DNA of 64,000 bases from Oligoflexia bacterium (GTDB lineage Bacteria; Bdellovibrionota; Bdellovibrionia; Bdellovibrionales; Bdellovibrionaceae). The stretch covers positions 248,001 to 312,000 of the forward strand of contig BOLD01000001.1 in the NCBI GenBank assembly GCA_016861345.1. The letters run 5' to 3'. Below the pieces are notes generated by a model. It made no database searches. It was not told the origin of the DNA and was given only the letters and a program-made list of their open reading frames with translations. Numbering within the stretch: position 1 is the stretch's first letter; each line of letters starts with the position of its first letter. The position numbers were made by a program, and so were the translations under genes. Below, one piece after another: positions 1-8,488 of the stretch.

Positions 1-2
1 GA

Positions 3-320
3 AATGCGGCAGCCGCAGAAGAAGTTGCAGCATCCAGTGAAGAGCTTTCTGCTCAAGCAATTTCACTGCAGGGTATGGTCAGTGACTTAACTCATATCGT
101 TGAGGGAACTTCAAATGCAGGACCAAGTGATTACCGATCTCATCAGGGGGGACATGCACCACTGAGAGTTGTTCATGGTGGAGCATCAAAGCCGCGCCAA
201 CACAGTGCGGGACGTCCGGCAGCTTCGATGGGCTCGTCAAAGCCATCGTCAGATTCGGTGATTCCATTTGATGAGGATGTGAAGCCAGCAAATAAAGTTG
301 GAAATGTAGAAGGGTTTTAA
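3..320 (+). CDS. methyl-accepting chemotaxis protein, C-terminal fragment (cut by window edge)
   Basis: An open frame enters from the left edge and ends in TAA at 318-320. Its first residues, NAAAEEVAASSEELSAQA, followed by ISLQGMVSDL, are the typical last helix of a chemoreceptor signalling domain. After this comes a low-complexity tail of about 70 residues rich in Ser, Gly, His and Pro. The receptor would form the cytoplasmic array that docks CheW and CheA, which are encoded directly downstream. The sensor domain lies outside the window. The tail does not end in an obvious NWETF-type CheR/CheB tether. Confidence 0.85.
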   Translation, partial: NAAAAEEVAASSEELSAQAISLQGMVSDLTHIVEGTSNAGPSDYRSHQGGHAPLRVVHGGASKPRQHSAGRPAASMGSSKPSSDSVIPFDEDVKPANKVGNVEGF

Positions 321-329
321 GGTTTTTAT

Positions 330-815
330 ATGAAAAGCCAAGTAGATAAACCAAATGCTGGACAGTATCTGTCCTTTCAGATGAAAGGGCAGACCTACGG
401 GTTTCCGATTTCAGCTGTGCAAGAAATCAATCGAATGGCTGAAATTACTCCGGTTCCCCAGACGCATAAAAGTGTCTTGGGTGTGATGAATCTCAGGGGT
501 AAGGTCATTCCGGTTATTGATCTCAGTTTGCAGCTGGGAATGGGGCAAGTAGAGAACACTAAAAATACTTGTATCATTGTTACAGAAAGTCCCCAAGGGC
601 CCATCGGAGTTGTTGTGGATATCGTGAAAAGTGTCATGGATATTCATGGAGACAATATTGAAACTCCGCCGGTCATTAGTCAGTACGGAGAGTCTGACTA
701 TGTCATGGGACTCGCTAAGGTCGATTCTTTAGTTATCATCCTTGTGGATATTGTGAAAATTCTTTCACAAGAAAGTCTTACAGATGTTCTCACAAGGTCT
801 AAAGGAGCGGCATGA
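330..815 (+). CDS. cheW: CheW-like chemotaxis coupling protein
   Basis: This 161-residue protein is one complete CheW domain, the scaffold that couples receptors to the CheA kinase. Recognisable landmarks are YLSFQMKGQTYGFPISAVQE near the start and GVMNLRGKVIPVIDL at about residues 50-65, the conserved loop that contacts CheA P5 and receptor tips. It begins 9 bases after the receptor gene stops and its last codons overlap the cheY start (ATGA-type overlap), so it is translated as part of the same operon. Length is normal for the family. Confidence 0.93.
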   Translation: MKSQVDKPNAGQYLSFQMKGQTYGFPISAVQEINRMAEITPVPQTHKSVLGVMNLRGKVIPVIDLSLQLGMGQVENTKNTCIIVTESPQGPIGVVVDIVKSVMDIHGDNIETPPVISQYGESDYVMGLAKVDSLVIILVDIVKILSQESLTDVLTRSKGAA

Positions 816-1168
816 GCGACGTACAGGAAAAGTCCTTGAAGCCGACTTTATTGATTGTGGATGACGAGAACGATATTCGTTACACGTTAAATCTGCTTTT
901 TCAGTCTGTCGGCGTCAATTGCATTTCTGCGGCGGATGGGGAATCTGCGCTTGAACTGGTGCAGCAGTATCACCCCATTGATGCGATCATATCGGACATT
1001 AATATGCCGAACATGGATGGCATAGAATTTTTAGAAAAAATGAGACAGGTGGGTATTTACATCCCACTTGTCTTTTTATCGGGCCGAGCAAGTAAGCAAG
1101 ACGCCGTTCGTGCTTTGCAGCTGGGAGCCCACGATTTTATCGAAAAACCATACGAGGTAATGAAATGA
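812..1168 (+). CDS. CheY-like receiver, C-terminus apparently lost by frameshift
   Basis: This 118-residue protein is a single receiver domain. It has the acidic pair in LLIVDDEND, the phospho-acceptor Asp62 in SDINMPNMDG, the switch Ser in FLSGRA, and Lys112 in EKP. It should receive phosphate from the CheA kinases encoded next door. The frame stops only six residues after Lys112, so the last helix of the receiver fold is missing. That helix appears to be encoded by the overlapping frame at 1165-1332, which suggests a one-base frameshift around 1157-1165 or a programmed shift. Confidence 0.85.
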   Translation: MSDVQEKSLKPTLLIVDDENDIRYTLNLLFQSVGVNCISAADGESALELVQQYHPIDAIISDINMPNMDGIEFLEKMRQVGIYIPLVFLSGRASKQDAVRALQLGAHDFIEKPYEVMK

Positions 1169-1332
1169 AAGCTTCAGTTCTTTCGGCTCTAGATGTCGGT
1201 GTGGCACTGAGAGACTACAAGGATGAACTTCGTAGGATTGCCTGTGATTCAAACAATCGGCATCGGGATAAAATGATTGCCCTTTTGCTGATGAAAGTGC
1301 GGAAGTGCGAGAAAAAGGCAAGCGGCCAGTAG
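1165..1332 (+). CDS. 55-residue ORF, probably the displaced C-terminal helix of the CheY above
   Basis: A short frame begins at ATG 1165, overlapping the preceding TGA as ATGA, and ends in TAG at 1330-1332. Its start, MKASVLSALDVGVALRDYKD, has the amphipathic pattern expected for the last receiver helix plus a tail, followed by a basic end (KVRKCEKKASGQ). Read in this frame, the bases just upstream give N-E before the Met, so the join KPYEV-NE-MKASVL reads naturally as one protein of about 173 residues. I see three possibilities: a frameshifted gene, a programmed frameshift, or an independently translated small protein coupled to cheY. The first seems most likely. Confidence 0.55.
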   Translation: MKASVLSALDVGVALRDYKDELRRIACDSNNRHRDKMIALLLMKVRKCEKKASGQ

Positions 1333-1341
1333 GGACGGATT

Positions 1342-3030
1342 ATGATTCAGGATGAAAGCATATTGGAATTTCAAAAAGAGTTTCTCGGTGAAGCTGGCTA
1401 TCTTCTTGAGCAGTGCGAAGAATCCTTTCTTAATCTTGAAAAGTCAAAAGACAAGGCCGGTGAATTGGGTAAAATCTATCGTGTTATTCATACATTTAAA
1501 GGGGCTGGTGCTGCGGTTGGATTTCATGATCTGGCAGAGTTTGCTCATGTTATTGAGGATGGTCTTTCTATATTAAGAGTCTATCCAAAACTTCTCACTT
1601 CTGAAATGGTCACAATCTTACTGAAGGTATCAGACGCTCTCAAGAAGAGAGTTGAAGTGCTCTCGCATGGTCAAGCTGAGTCTTGGGATAACGTAGAGCT
1701 GCTCAAAGAAATTGAAGAGTTACGAGAAGTTTTAAGAGAAAAATCCGAATCGCGTTCATCAGAATCTGTATACGCAAACTCTGATCAGATTCTTGCGGCT
1801 GAGGATAAAGTGGATCAACGGATTTCTCGATCAAGCGAGATGAATACAACGGTCAAAATAGATACAGAGAGAATTGACCAGGTACTTGATTCGGTTGGTG
1901 AGTTGGTTGTGATCAAGAGCCAATTGATAAATGAAACGCAGGACTATGCATCTCAGAATTTAAAGTTAAGTGGCATAATCTCTCTTTTGGATCGAACAAT
2001 TCGAGATTTGCAAGACCGAGCATTGGGAATGCGCATGATGCCGATGAGGGGTGTCTTTTTAAAGTTACAGCGAATTGTGCGGGACCTTTCGGTGAAACTA
2101 AATAAGCAAGTCGAATTTATTATTGATGGTGAAGACGTTGAAATGGATCGCACAATGGTTGAGATGATGGGTGATCCACTGATGCATCTTGTTCGAAATT
2201 CTCTTGATCATGGAATAGAGAAAAAAGAAGCAAGAATGAATAATGGCAAATCAGAGAAGGGGCGGATTTCAATAGCCGCACGCATTTCTGGTGGCCGGGT
2301 TGTTATTGAAATTAAAGATGATGGGGCAGGTCTTCATCGTGAGAAAATTATTCAAAAGGCTGTGGCAAATAAAATGATCAAGTTCGATGCTGATGCCCAT
2401 TTGCTGTCTGATCAAGAAGTATTTCAAATGATCTTTGCTCCAGGATTTTCGACTGCGGAAAAGGTAACTGATATTTCAGGGCGCGGCGTTGGATTGGATG
2501 TTGTCAAATCATCCATAGAAAAATTAAGAGGGAATATCAGCATCGAAAGTGTCTTTGGTCAGGGAACAACCTTTCGAATATCATTGCCAATGACGACAAC
2601 AATTACCGATGGACTACTTGTTCATATTCATGACCATCCTCTCATTTTGCCCATTGATACCGTCATTGAACTTGTTGATACTGGAAAAGTATCTATTGAG
2701 AATATTAAAACCAAGGGGAAGTTTCTGAACAATCGAGGAACTATTATTCCACTGGTTGATTTGCGCAACATATTTGGTCGCTTGGGAAGTCAAAATTCAG
2801 AATCTTCAGCGGTTGTTATTGTTCAATCAGCAGGAAAGCCAACGGCACTGGTCGTTGATTGTGTGTTAGGTCAGACTCAGGTTGTGCAAAAACCACTCAA
2901 CCAATATTTCAGTGGTCGTGTTGGTCTAGGTGGTGCTGCAATTTTGGGAGATGGGCGTGTTGCCTTGGTTGTTGACGTGGAATCTCTTACCCCCAATTTA
3001 GCTTCTTATGAAATGTCAGGTGTCGCATGA
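1342..3030 (+). CDS. cheA: chemotaxis histidine kinase CheA
   Basis: This is the core cytoplasmic kinase of the chemosensory array (562 residues). The order is HPt domain (about 1-110, phospho-His50 in IHTFKGAG), a short linker, dimerisation domain (about 165-230), ATPase domain (N-box MHLVRNSLDHGIE, G1 DDGAGL, G2 SGRGVGLDVVKS) and a CheW-like P5 domain (about 430-555). The region between HPt and dimerisation domain is only about 55 residues, so the usual P2 domain that binds CheY seems absent. The start overlaps nothing; the stop overlaps the cheR start. Confidence 0.95.
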   Translation: MIQDESILEFQKEFLGEAGYLLEQCEESFLNLEKSKDKAGELGKIYRVIHTFKGAGAAVGFHDLAEFAHVIEDGLSILRVYPKLLTSEMVTILLKVSDALKKRVEVLSHGQAESWDNVELLKEIEELREVLREKSESRSSESVYANSDQILAAEDKVDQRISRSSEMNTTVKIDTERIDQVLDSVGELVVIKSQLINETQDYASQNLKLSGIISLLDRTIRDLQDRALGMRMMPMRGVFLKLQRIVRDLSVKLNKQVEFIIDGEDVEMDRTMVEMMGDPLMHLVRNSLDHGIEKKEARMNNGKSEKGRISIAARISGGRVVIEIKDDGAGLHREKIIQKAVANKMIKFDADAHLLSDQEVFQMIFAPGFSTAEKVTDISGRGVGLDVVKSSIEKLRGNISIESVFGQGTTFRISLPMTTTITDGLLVHIHDHPLILPIDTVIELVDTGKVSIENIKTKGKFLNNRGTIIPLVDLRNIFGRLGSQNSESSAVVIVQSAGKPTALVVDCVLGQTQVVQKPLNQYFSGRVGLGGAAILGDGRVALVVDVESLTPNLASYEMSGVA

Positions 3031-3878
3031 GTGCAGCTCCCGAACTCTTTACAGACATGCAATCGGACAGAAAGGGCTTTCAGCTTTTAAGTGATTACCT
3101 AAGAAATGCTGCGGGTATTTCAATGCCACTGAATGAGAAGAACCTTTGTCTGATGGCTAGTCGCTTGGGTAAGGTGATGCGAAATCATAATCTTGATAGT
3201 TATGCAGAGCTCTACAAAAGAATGCAAATGGGAGATATGAAGGTTCGTGACGAATTCATTATGGCTCTCACGACGAACACGACGCACTTTTTTCGTGAAT
3301 CAATTCATTTTGATACGCTGACCCGATATTTGCCTTCATTGTGTCAGCTTAATCCCAAGGATAACGAGTTTCGTCTATGGTGTGCGGCCTCAAGTACGGG
3401 GCAAGAGCCCTATACATTGGCGATGACATGCCATAACTATTTTGAGTATCAGCCTCAAATGAATTGTAAGATCTTAGCGACAGATATTGATCTCAAGGTT
3501 TTATCAACAGCAGCTCATGGATGTTATCAACACAATGAAGTCGCCAACATTGATTCGGCAACATTAAAAAAATATTTTCATCGAGTCCACTCTGTTAAAG
3601 GGGATCGCTACCAGGTGAATACAAATATTTCTGATCTTGTTAGATTTTCAAGACTAAATCTGCTTGATCCTCAATTTCCGTTTAAGAAGAAGTTTCATGT
3701 TATTTTTTGTCGAAACGTTTTTATATATTTTGAGAAGGATACAGTTGCGCAAATCATTAGCAAGATGGCTGATGTGTTATACCCCGGAGGGCTTCTCTTT
3801 TTGGGGCATGCAGAGTCAGGAATCATGAGATCTCCTGTCTTTAAGAATGTTGAGCACGCTGTTTACCGGAGGGTGTAA
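3027..3878 (+). CDS. cheR: CheR-type protein-glutamate methyltransferase
   Basis: CheR methylates glutamates of chemoreceptors with S-adenosylmethionine, the adaptation step opposed by CheB. The 283-residue protein has the all-helical N-terminal domain and a Rossmann domain. Characteristic stretches are TTNTTHFFRE, LWCAASSTGQEPYTLAM (SAM site) and FHVIFCRNVFIYFEKD. It starts inside the end of cheA (ATGA overlap) and stops one base before the next gene's ATG. There is no TPR extension, so it is a plain CheR. Confidence 0.95.
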   Translation: MSAAPELFTDMQSDRKGFQLLSDYLRNAAGISMPLNEKNLCLMASRLGKVMRNHNLDSYAELYKRMQMGDMKVRDEFIMALTTNTTHFFRESIHFDTLTRYLPSLCQLNPKDNEFRLWCAASSTGQEPYTLAMTCHNYFEYQPQMNCKILATDIDLKVLSTAAHGCYQHNEVANIDSATLKKYFHRVHSVKGDRYQVNTNISDLVRFSRLNLLDPQFPFKKKFHVIFCRNVFIYFEKDTVAQIISKMADVLYPGGLLFLGHAESGIMRSPVFKNVEHAVYRRV

Positions 3879-3879
3879 G

Positions 3880-5967
3880 ATGAGTGAGTCAAAATACCTC
3901 TTTAAAGATGCGATTGTTATCTTAGATGACGACAAAGCTTTGTTACATGCAACCGAGATTATGTTGTCATCAAGTCTTCAGGTCCCAGTATTTACCTTTT
4001 CTGATCCACATGAAGCCTTGTCTCATATTCGTGTGAACCCAACGCTATTGTTATTATTGGATATTATGATGCCAGAGATGGATGGGCTTCAAGTTGCAAC
4101 TCAAGTTAAAAAACTCAACTCACATATTCCCATCTACTTAGTATCAGCGAATGCCACTCGTGATAAGGCGATTGAGGGCTTAAATATCGGGGTTAATGGA
4201 ATAATTGATAAGCCCTTTAGTCGAGAACAAATTCTGTCCATTTGCACAAAATATATAAATGAAAAACAAGAAGCCTATGAGCGTGAGCTGAGAGAAATTG
4301 AGGATCTAACAGAGTCTTTCATTGATGAGGCAAAGGATCTCTTTTCAGATCTTGAGCAGCTCATTATGCGCTTAAGTTCTGATCAGGATGATGCATTTGT
4401 GATTGATTCTCTATTTCGAAAGGTTCATTCGGTCAAGGGCGCTGCTGGCGCCATCCCAAATGCTTCACATCTTGCCCAGCTCACGCATGAGTTTGAAAAT
4501 GTTTTATCGAAAATTAAGCAAAAGCTTGTTGTAGTTGATGATAATATTATAGATGTCCTTTTGCAGTCTGCTGATTTATGTCATTTGCTCCTTAGTCGAA
4601 TTGAAAACCGTCAAAATCCCACAGAGCAAGAGGTCGCAAGTGTTGAAGCTGCAAGTCGATCCCTATTGGGACTACTCAGTCACTCAACACCTTCCGTTAT
4701 TCCGATTGTGCCGGCTGCGCAAAAAAAGATCGAAGTTCAGGCACCACAAGAAGAAGAAGGTATCTATGTTCCCATGGAGAAATTGGACGAGTTTTTGAAT
4801 CTTTCAGCAGAAATGACAGTACTTAAAAACTATTTTCAGCTTCTTGTAAAAGATGAGTCCTTTCAGAAATCATCCAGTGTTGTCTCAAAAAAGATTGAGA
4901 CAATGTTGATGTCATATAATAAAATTTCTGACGCCCTTCAACGGCAGATCATGTCAATTCGACAAGTGAAAATGGAGAAGGTCTGCTCGAAATTGCCACG
5001 CTTAGTTCGCAGCACGGCACAAGAGGTTCGTAAGAAAGTTCAGTTGGATCTTCAGGGGATGGATATCGGAGTTGATAAAAACATTGCTCAAGATTTATCC
5101 CAGGCGCTGACACATATGATTCGAAACTCGATTGACCATGGGATCGAAGCCCCTGACCATCGTGTAAGTATTGGCAAGCCGGCAGAAGGCCAAATCACTT
5201 TAAAGTGCACCGAGAAAGATGGGGTCATGAAGTTCATTCTCTCTGATGACGGTGGGGGACTAAAGAAAGATCTTATTCTCAAGAAAGCAATTGAAAAGAA
5301 TTTAGTTTCAGAGTCTGTCGCATCACAGCTCACGGATCATGATATTTTTCAGTTTATTTTTCATCCAGGGTTTTCAACAGCCTCGCAGATCACCTCGGTA
5401 TCTGGGCGTGGAGTTGGAATGGATGTCGTGAACTCTATGGTTGTCGCTAATCATGGAAAAATTACAGTTGAATCTGAACTTGGAAAAGGAACAAATGTGA
5501 TCATTGAGATTCCAGTTCCGAAGAGTGTTCTTGTTGAGCAAGCCGTACTTGTAAAAGACCTTGATCAGCATTTTGTTGTTCCTTTAACAGAGGTAATTTC
5601 TGTCGATGTGATTGGTCAGATGAATGTGACAGAGATTAGTGAGAAGAAGTACCTGAATTATCGAGGGGAATCTATTCCTCTCGTGCGCTACATTGAACTT
5701 GCCAATGGAACAAAGACAGAGTTCGCTGATCCAAAAAGAATGATTGTTGTAGCAGCCGTGAAAAACCGCAAGGTTGCTCTTACTGTCGACGCGATTGAGG
5801 GACAGTTTGAAGCTGTAATTATGCCATTTGATCAAATGACAAAAAGTGTTCCTGGATTTAAGGGAACCGCACTGATTGGTGAAGGAAGTATTGCTTACGT
5901 GATGTCGACAGAGAAAATTCTTGAGATGATTGATTATTCCCAAAATGAATTGGAGATGAGCGCATGA
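3880..5967 (+). CDS. receiver-HPt-CheA hybrid kinase
   Basis: I place the start at ATG 3880 because GGAGGG (3868-3873) sits six bases before it; an earlier in-frame ATG lies inside cheR. The 695-residue protein carries a receiver at its N-terminus (Asp61 in LLLDIMMPEMDG, Lys in DKPFSR), then an HPt domain (phospho-His183 in KVHSVKGAAG), then a complete CheA core. The core has dimerisation helices, ATPase (HMIRNSIDHGIE, SDDGGGL, SGRGVGMDVV) and a CheW-like domain at the end. Receivers fused to CheA are usually C-terminal, so this order is uncommon. Catalytic residues look intact, so it is probably a second active kinase of the same array or a phosphate sink. Confidence 0.9.
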   Translation: MSESKYLFKDAIVILDDDKALLHATEIMLSSSLQVPVFTFSDPHEALSHIRVNPTLLLLLDIMMPEMDGLQVATQVKKLNSHIPIYLVSANATRDKAIEGLNIGVNGIIDKPFSREQILSICTKYINEKQEAYERELREIEDLTESFIDEAKDLFSDLEQLIMRLSSDQDDAFVIDSLFRKVHSVKGAAGAIPNASHLAQLTHEFENVLSKIKQKLVVVDDNIIDVLLQSADLCHLLLSRIENRQNPTEQEVASVEAASRSLLGLLSHSTPSVIPIVPAAQKKIEVQAPQEEEGIYVPMEKLDEFLNLSAEMTVLKNYFQLLVKDESFQKSSSVVSKKIETMLMSYNKISDALQRQIMSIRQVKMEKVCSKLPRLVRSTAQEVRKKVQLDLQGMDIGVDKNIAQDLSQALTHMIRNSIDHGIEAPDHRVSIGKPAEGQITLKCTEKDGVMKFILSDDGGGLKKDLILKKAIEKNLVSESVASQLTDHDIFQFIFHPGFSTASQITSVSGRGVGMDVVNSMVVANHGKITVESELGKGTNVIIEIPVPKSVLVEQAVLVKDLDQHFVVPLTEVISVDVIGQMNVTEISEKKYLNYRGESIPLVRYIELANGTKTEFADPKRMIVVAAVKNRKVALTVDAIEGQFEAVIMPFDQMTKSVPGFKGTALIGEGSIAYVMSTEKILEMIDYSQNELEMSA

Positions 5968-6941
5968 GCGAAGAGTTTAAAAAAGACCCATTTTTAGAGG
6001 ATTTGCAGCGTCAATGTTTGGTTGATTCGAAGGATCATCTAGATGAATTCTTGGCGGCACTAGCTTATTTCCAACAAGATTCAATGAAAAGTTTGTCTGT
6101 CATTGCGAACCGTGTTCACACTTTAAAGGGTAACTGTCAGGCTGCTGGTTTTTTGCATTTCGCAGACTTACTTCATGATTTCGAAACGGTTATTTCAAAC
6201 CTTGAGACGAATATTCATAAGGGGAGTTGGAAGCTGAGCTCTGAAGAGCTGAACTTAGTGGAATTCTTTTTATCTGACATCCAATTTAATTTTGTCGACT
6301 ACGTGAATGAGTTATTGAAGGATTTAAATGATGCTCCTGAGAAGGCATTACGCCGAAAGAGCATTGTGCAGAATCTTGGAACATGGAGCCCGGGCGGGGG
6401 AGCACAGGTTAGTTTTGAGCAAGAATCTCCATCGCAGATAGTCCCAGAGAAGGATATTCCTCAGGTTGAACCAGTTGAATCAAAGCTCGAGTTGGTCAAG
6501 GTTCCTTTAATTACTCGTCCAGAGTCGCAGATGTACTTTCTGTGTGGAAATAGAGGTCAGAAATTTGCTGTTCCTATTCAATACGTCGTAGAGATTTTGC
6601 AGAAGCAACCAATGACTGGGCTTCCAGCAGGTCGAAAGGATATCGTTGGATTAGTTAATTTGCGAGGGGCAGCAGTTCCTGTGCTCAATTTAGAGTTTTT
6701 AATAGGAGAACGTGCAAGTGCTCGGTATATTGTGATTTGCAGTATTGAAGGCCGCCGTTTTGCTTTTGAAGTTGAAGAGGCTGAGCAGGTCATGTACCTG
6801 TCAGAAGATAATTTTCAGCAAATTAGTCAATCCACAAAAAATGAGATTGATGGCTGGGATAAGGTATTAACCCATCTCACAATAGTTGAAAGTAAGACGA
6901 TCTTTGTCTTGAACTTAAACCAGCTGGTTGCTGCAGCATGA
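5964..6941 (+). CDS. HPt-CheW fusion protein
   Basis: This 325-residue protein has an HPt domain at about residues 10-125 with phospho-acceptor His52 (RVHTLKGNCQAAGF), a proline/glutamate linker, and a CheW domain from about residue 188. The CheW part is marked by YFLCGNRGQKFAVPIQYVVE and GLVNLRGAAVPVLNLEFL. It has no kinase domain, so it resembles a CheA stripped to its first and last modules: it could be inserted into the array and pass or store phosphate. Both ends overlap neighbours by four bases, indicating tight translational coupling. Confidence 0.88.
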   Translation: MSEEFKKDPFLEDLQRQCLVDSKDHLDEFLAALAYFQQDSMKSLSVIANRVHTLKGNCQAAGFLHFADLLHDFETVISNLETNIHKGSWKLSSEELNLVEFFLSDIQFNFVDYVNELLKDLNDAPEKALRRKSIVQNLGTWSPGGGAQVSFEQESPSQIVPEKDIPQVEPVESKLELVKVPLITRPESQMYFLCGNRGQKFAVPIQYVVEILQKQPMTGLPAGRKDIVGLVNLRGAAVPVLNLEFLIGERASARYIVICSIEGRRFAFEVEEAEQVMYLSEDNFQQISQSTKNEIDGWDKVLTHLTIVESKTIFVLNLNQLVAAA

Positions 6942-8488
6942 AGAAATATTATTTGTATCCAGGGAAGTTTTTTACAAGCACTGAAGAGACAGAAATTAGC
7001 ACAATTTTGGGTTCTTGTGTGGGCATCGCCCTGTACGATTCAATTTCAAGAATTGGCGGTTTAAATCACTATCTTCTGCCGAAGCCTGTAAATGGCGCGA
7101 CTGATTGTGCTCGGTATGGTTCATATGCAATACCAGCTCTGATTCAGGCAATGGAAAGTTTGGGGGCAAATCGAAAAAACCTTCAAGCAAAAGTTTTTGG
7201 AGGGGCAAGTGTTTTGGGAGAAGTCAGTCAAGATATTGAGATTGGAAATCATAATATTGAATTGGCGGAAAAGATATTGAGTGATCTTAAAATTCCAATC
7301 GTCGAAAGAAATGTGGGTGGAAAAATTGGAAGAAAGATATATCTCAATTCGGCAAATTTTGAAATTCGTCACCAGTTTTTAAATGAAAAAAAGGGTGAGT
7401 TGGATCTATCAGGCCAACAAAGACTTTTTGTTCCAAAGACCTGTAAGGTTTTAATCGTGGACGATTCAGCAACGGTGAGAAATCTTTTTCAAAAAATATT
7501 TCAGAAACATGGGCTTACGGTTGTTGGTTGTGCTGCGAATCCGTATGAAGCTCGAGAGTTGATTGTTGAGAAAAAGCCAGATGTTATTACTCTCGATATC
7601 GAAATGCCAATGATGAATGGGGTCGCCTTTTTGGAAAAGCTAATGCAGCATTTTCCAATTCCTGTGGTTATGGTTTCCTCTTTGGGTAGTCAAGGTGCGG
7701 CAGCACTGAGAGCGCTTGAGTTGGGAGCAATCGAATTTGTCCAAAAACCCTCACAGTTTGAAATGGACAAACTTCAGGGGCTTGCTGAGATGCTTGTTGA
7801 AAAAGTTAAGGGAGCCTCAATGGTTAACGTGATTCGCAAGCTGAAATCACAAGAGGGTGTGCAGAAAATCGTTTCAACTCCGACATCATCCGGATTTAAG
7901 GCAAAATCTGTTATTCAAGTCATTGGTGTGAGTGGAAACACAGGTTCTCAAGCAAGCTTAGAGACTTTTCTCAAAAATCTTCCATCAGATTCTCCACCTG
8001 TAGTTGTGGTGAATTCGACTGTTTCCCTTTTTCTTGAAGCCTATCTTAAAAAGTTACAATCAAAGGTACAGGTCCAGCTAGCACTGGCTAAAGACGGAGA
8101 TATCCTAAGGATGGGAAATGTATATTTTGGACAACCTGGGGGGCACTTGTATGTTCAATCGCGGTCGGGATCATTGAACTTGCAAGTGAAGCAGGGAAGT
8201 CCAGTTCACGGACAGGTACCCAGTGGTACGGTTTTATTTGAATCTATAGCAAATTCAGCTGGTGATGGTGCTGTTGGGATATTGCTGAGCGGTTTTGGCG
8301 CTGATGGTTTAGAGGGGCTAGAAATGATACAGAGTGCAGGTGGATTAACGATTGCAGAGGATCCTGCGAGCGCTTCATTCCCACTGGCTTTGCAAAGTGC
8401 AGTCAATCAGGGAATTGCTGATGAGATCATGTCTCCAGAGCAGATCTCTAATTTAATTATGGATGTGAGAAATAAAAGGGTTGCTTAA
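6938..8488 (+). CDS. CheD-receiver-CheB-like fusion
   Basis: Three modules are fused in 516 residues. Residues 1-160 are CheD, a receptor glutamine deamidase, with catalytic Cys27 (ILGSCVGIAL) and His44 (GGLNHYLLP). Residues about 168-285 are a receiver (VLIVDDSATVR, Asp220 in TLDIEMPMMNG, QKP). Residues about 325-512 align with the CheB methylesterase domain, but the site is degenerate: the Ser motif is altered (IGVSGNTGSQ), the catalytic His of QHMP is replaced (VVVNSTVSLF), and only the Asp motif remains (LLSGFGADGLEGL). I infer an active deamidase with a phospho-regulated, probably non-catalytic, receptor-binding tail. An intact CheB follows at once. Confidence 0.9.
   Translation: MKKYYLYPGKFFTSTEETEISTILGSCVGIALYDSISRIGGLNHYLLPKPVNGATDCARYGSYAIPALIQAMESLGANRKNLQAKVFGGASVLGEVSQDIEIGNHNIELAEKILSDLKIPIVERNVGGKIGRKIYLNSANFEIRHQFLNEKKGELDLSGQQRLFVPKTCKVLIVDDSATVRNLFQKIFQKHGLTVVGCAANPYEARELIVEKKPDVITLDIEMPMMNGVAFLEKLMQHFPIPVVMVSSLGSQGAAALRALELGAIEFVQKPSQFEMDKLQGLAEMLVEKVKGASMVNVIRKLKSQEGVQKIVSTPTSSGFKAKSVIQVIGVSGNTGSQASLETFLKNLPSDSPPVVVVNSTVSLFLEAYLKKLQSKVQVQLALAKDGDILRMGNVYFGQPGGHLYVQSRSGSLNLQVKQGSPVHGQVPSGTVLFESIANSAGDGAVGILLSGFGADGLEGLEMIQSAGGLTIAEDPASASFPLALQSAVNQGIADEIMSPEQISNLIMDVRNKRVA

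Noticed and set aside
5584..5943. 119-codon antisense frame inside the hybrid kinase gene
   Set aside because: Composition-driven shadow of the coding strand; His/Asn/Ser-rich with no features.
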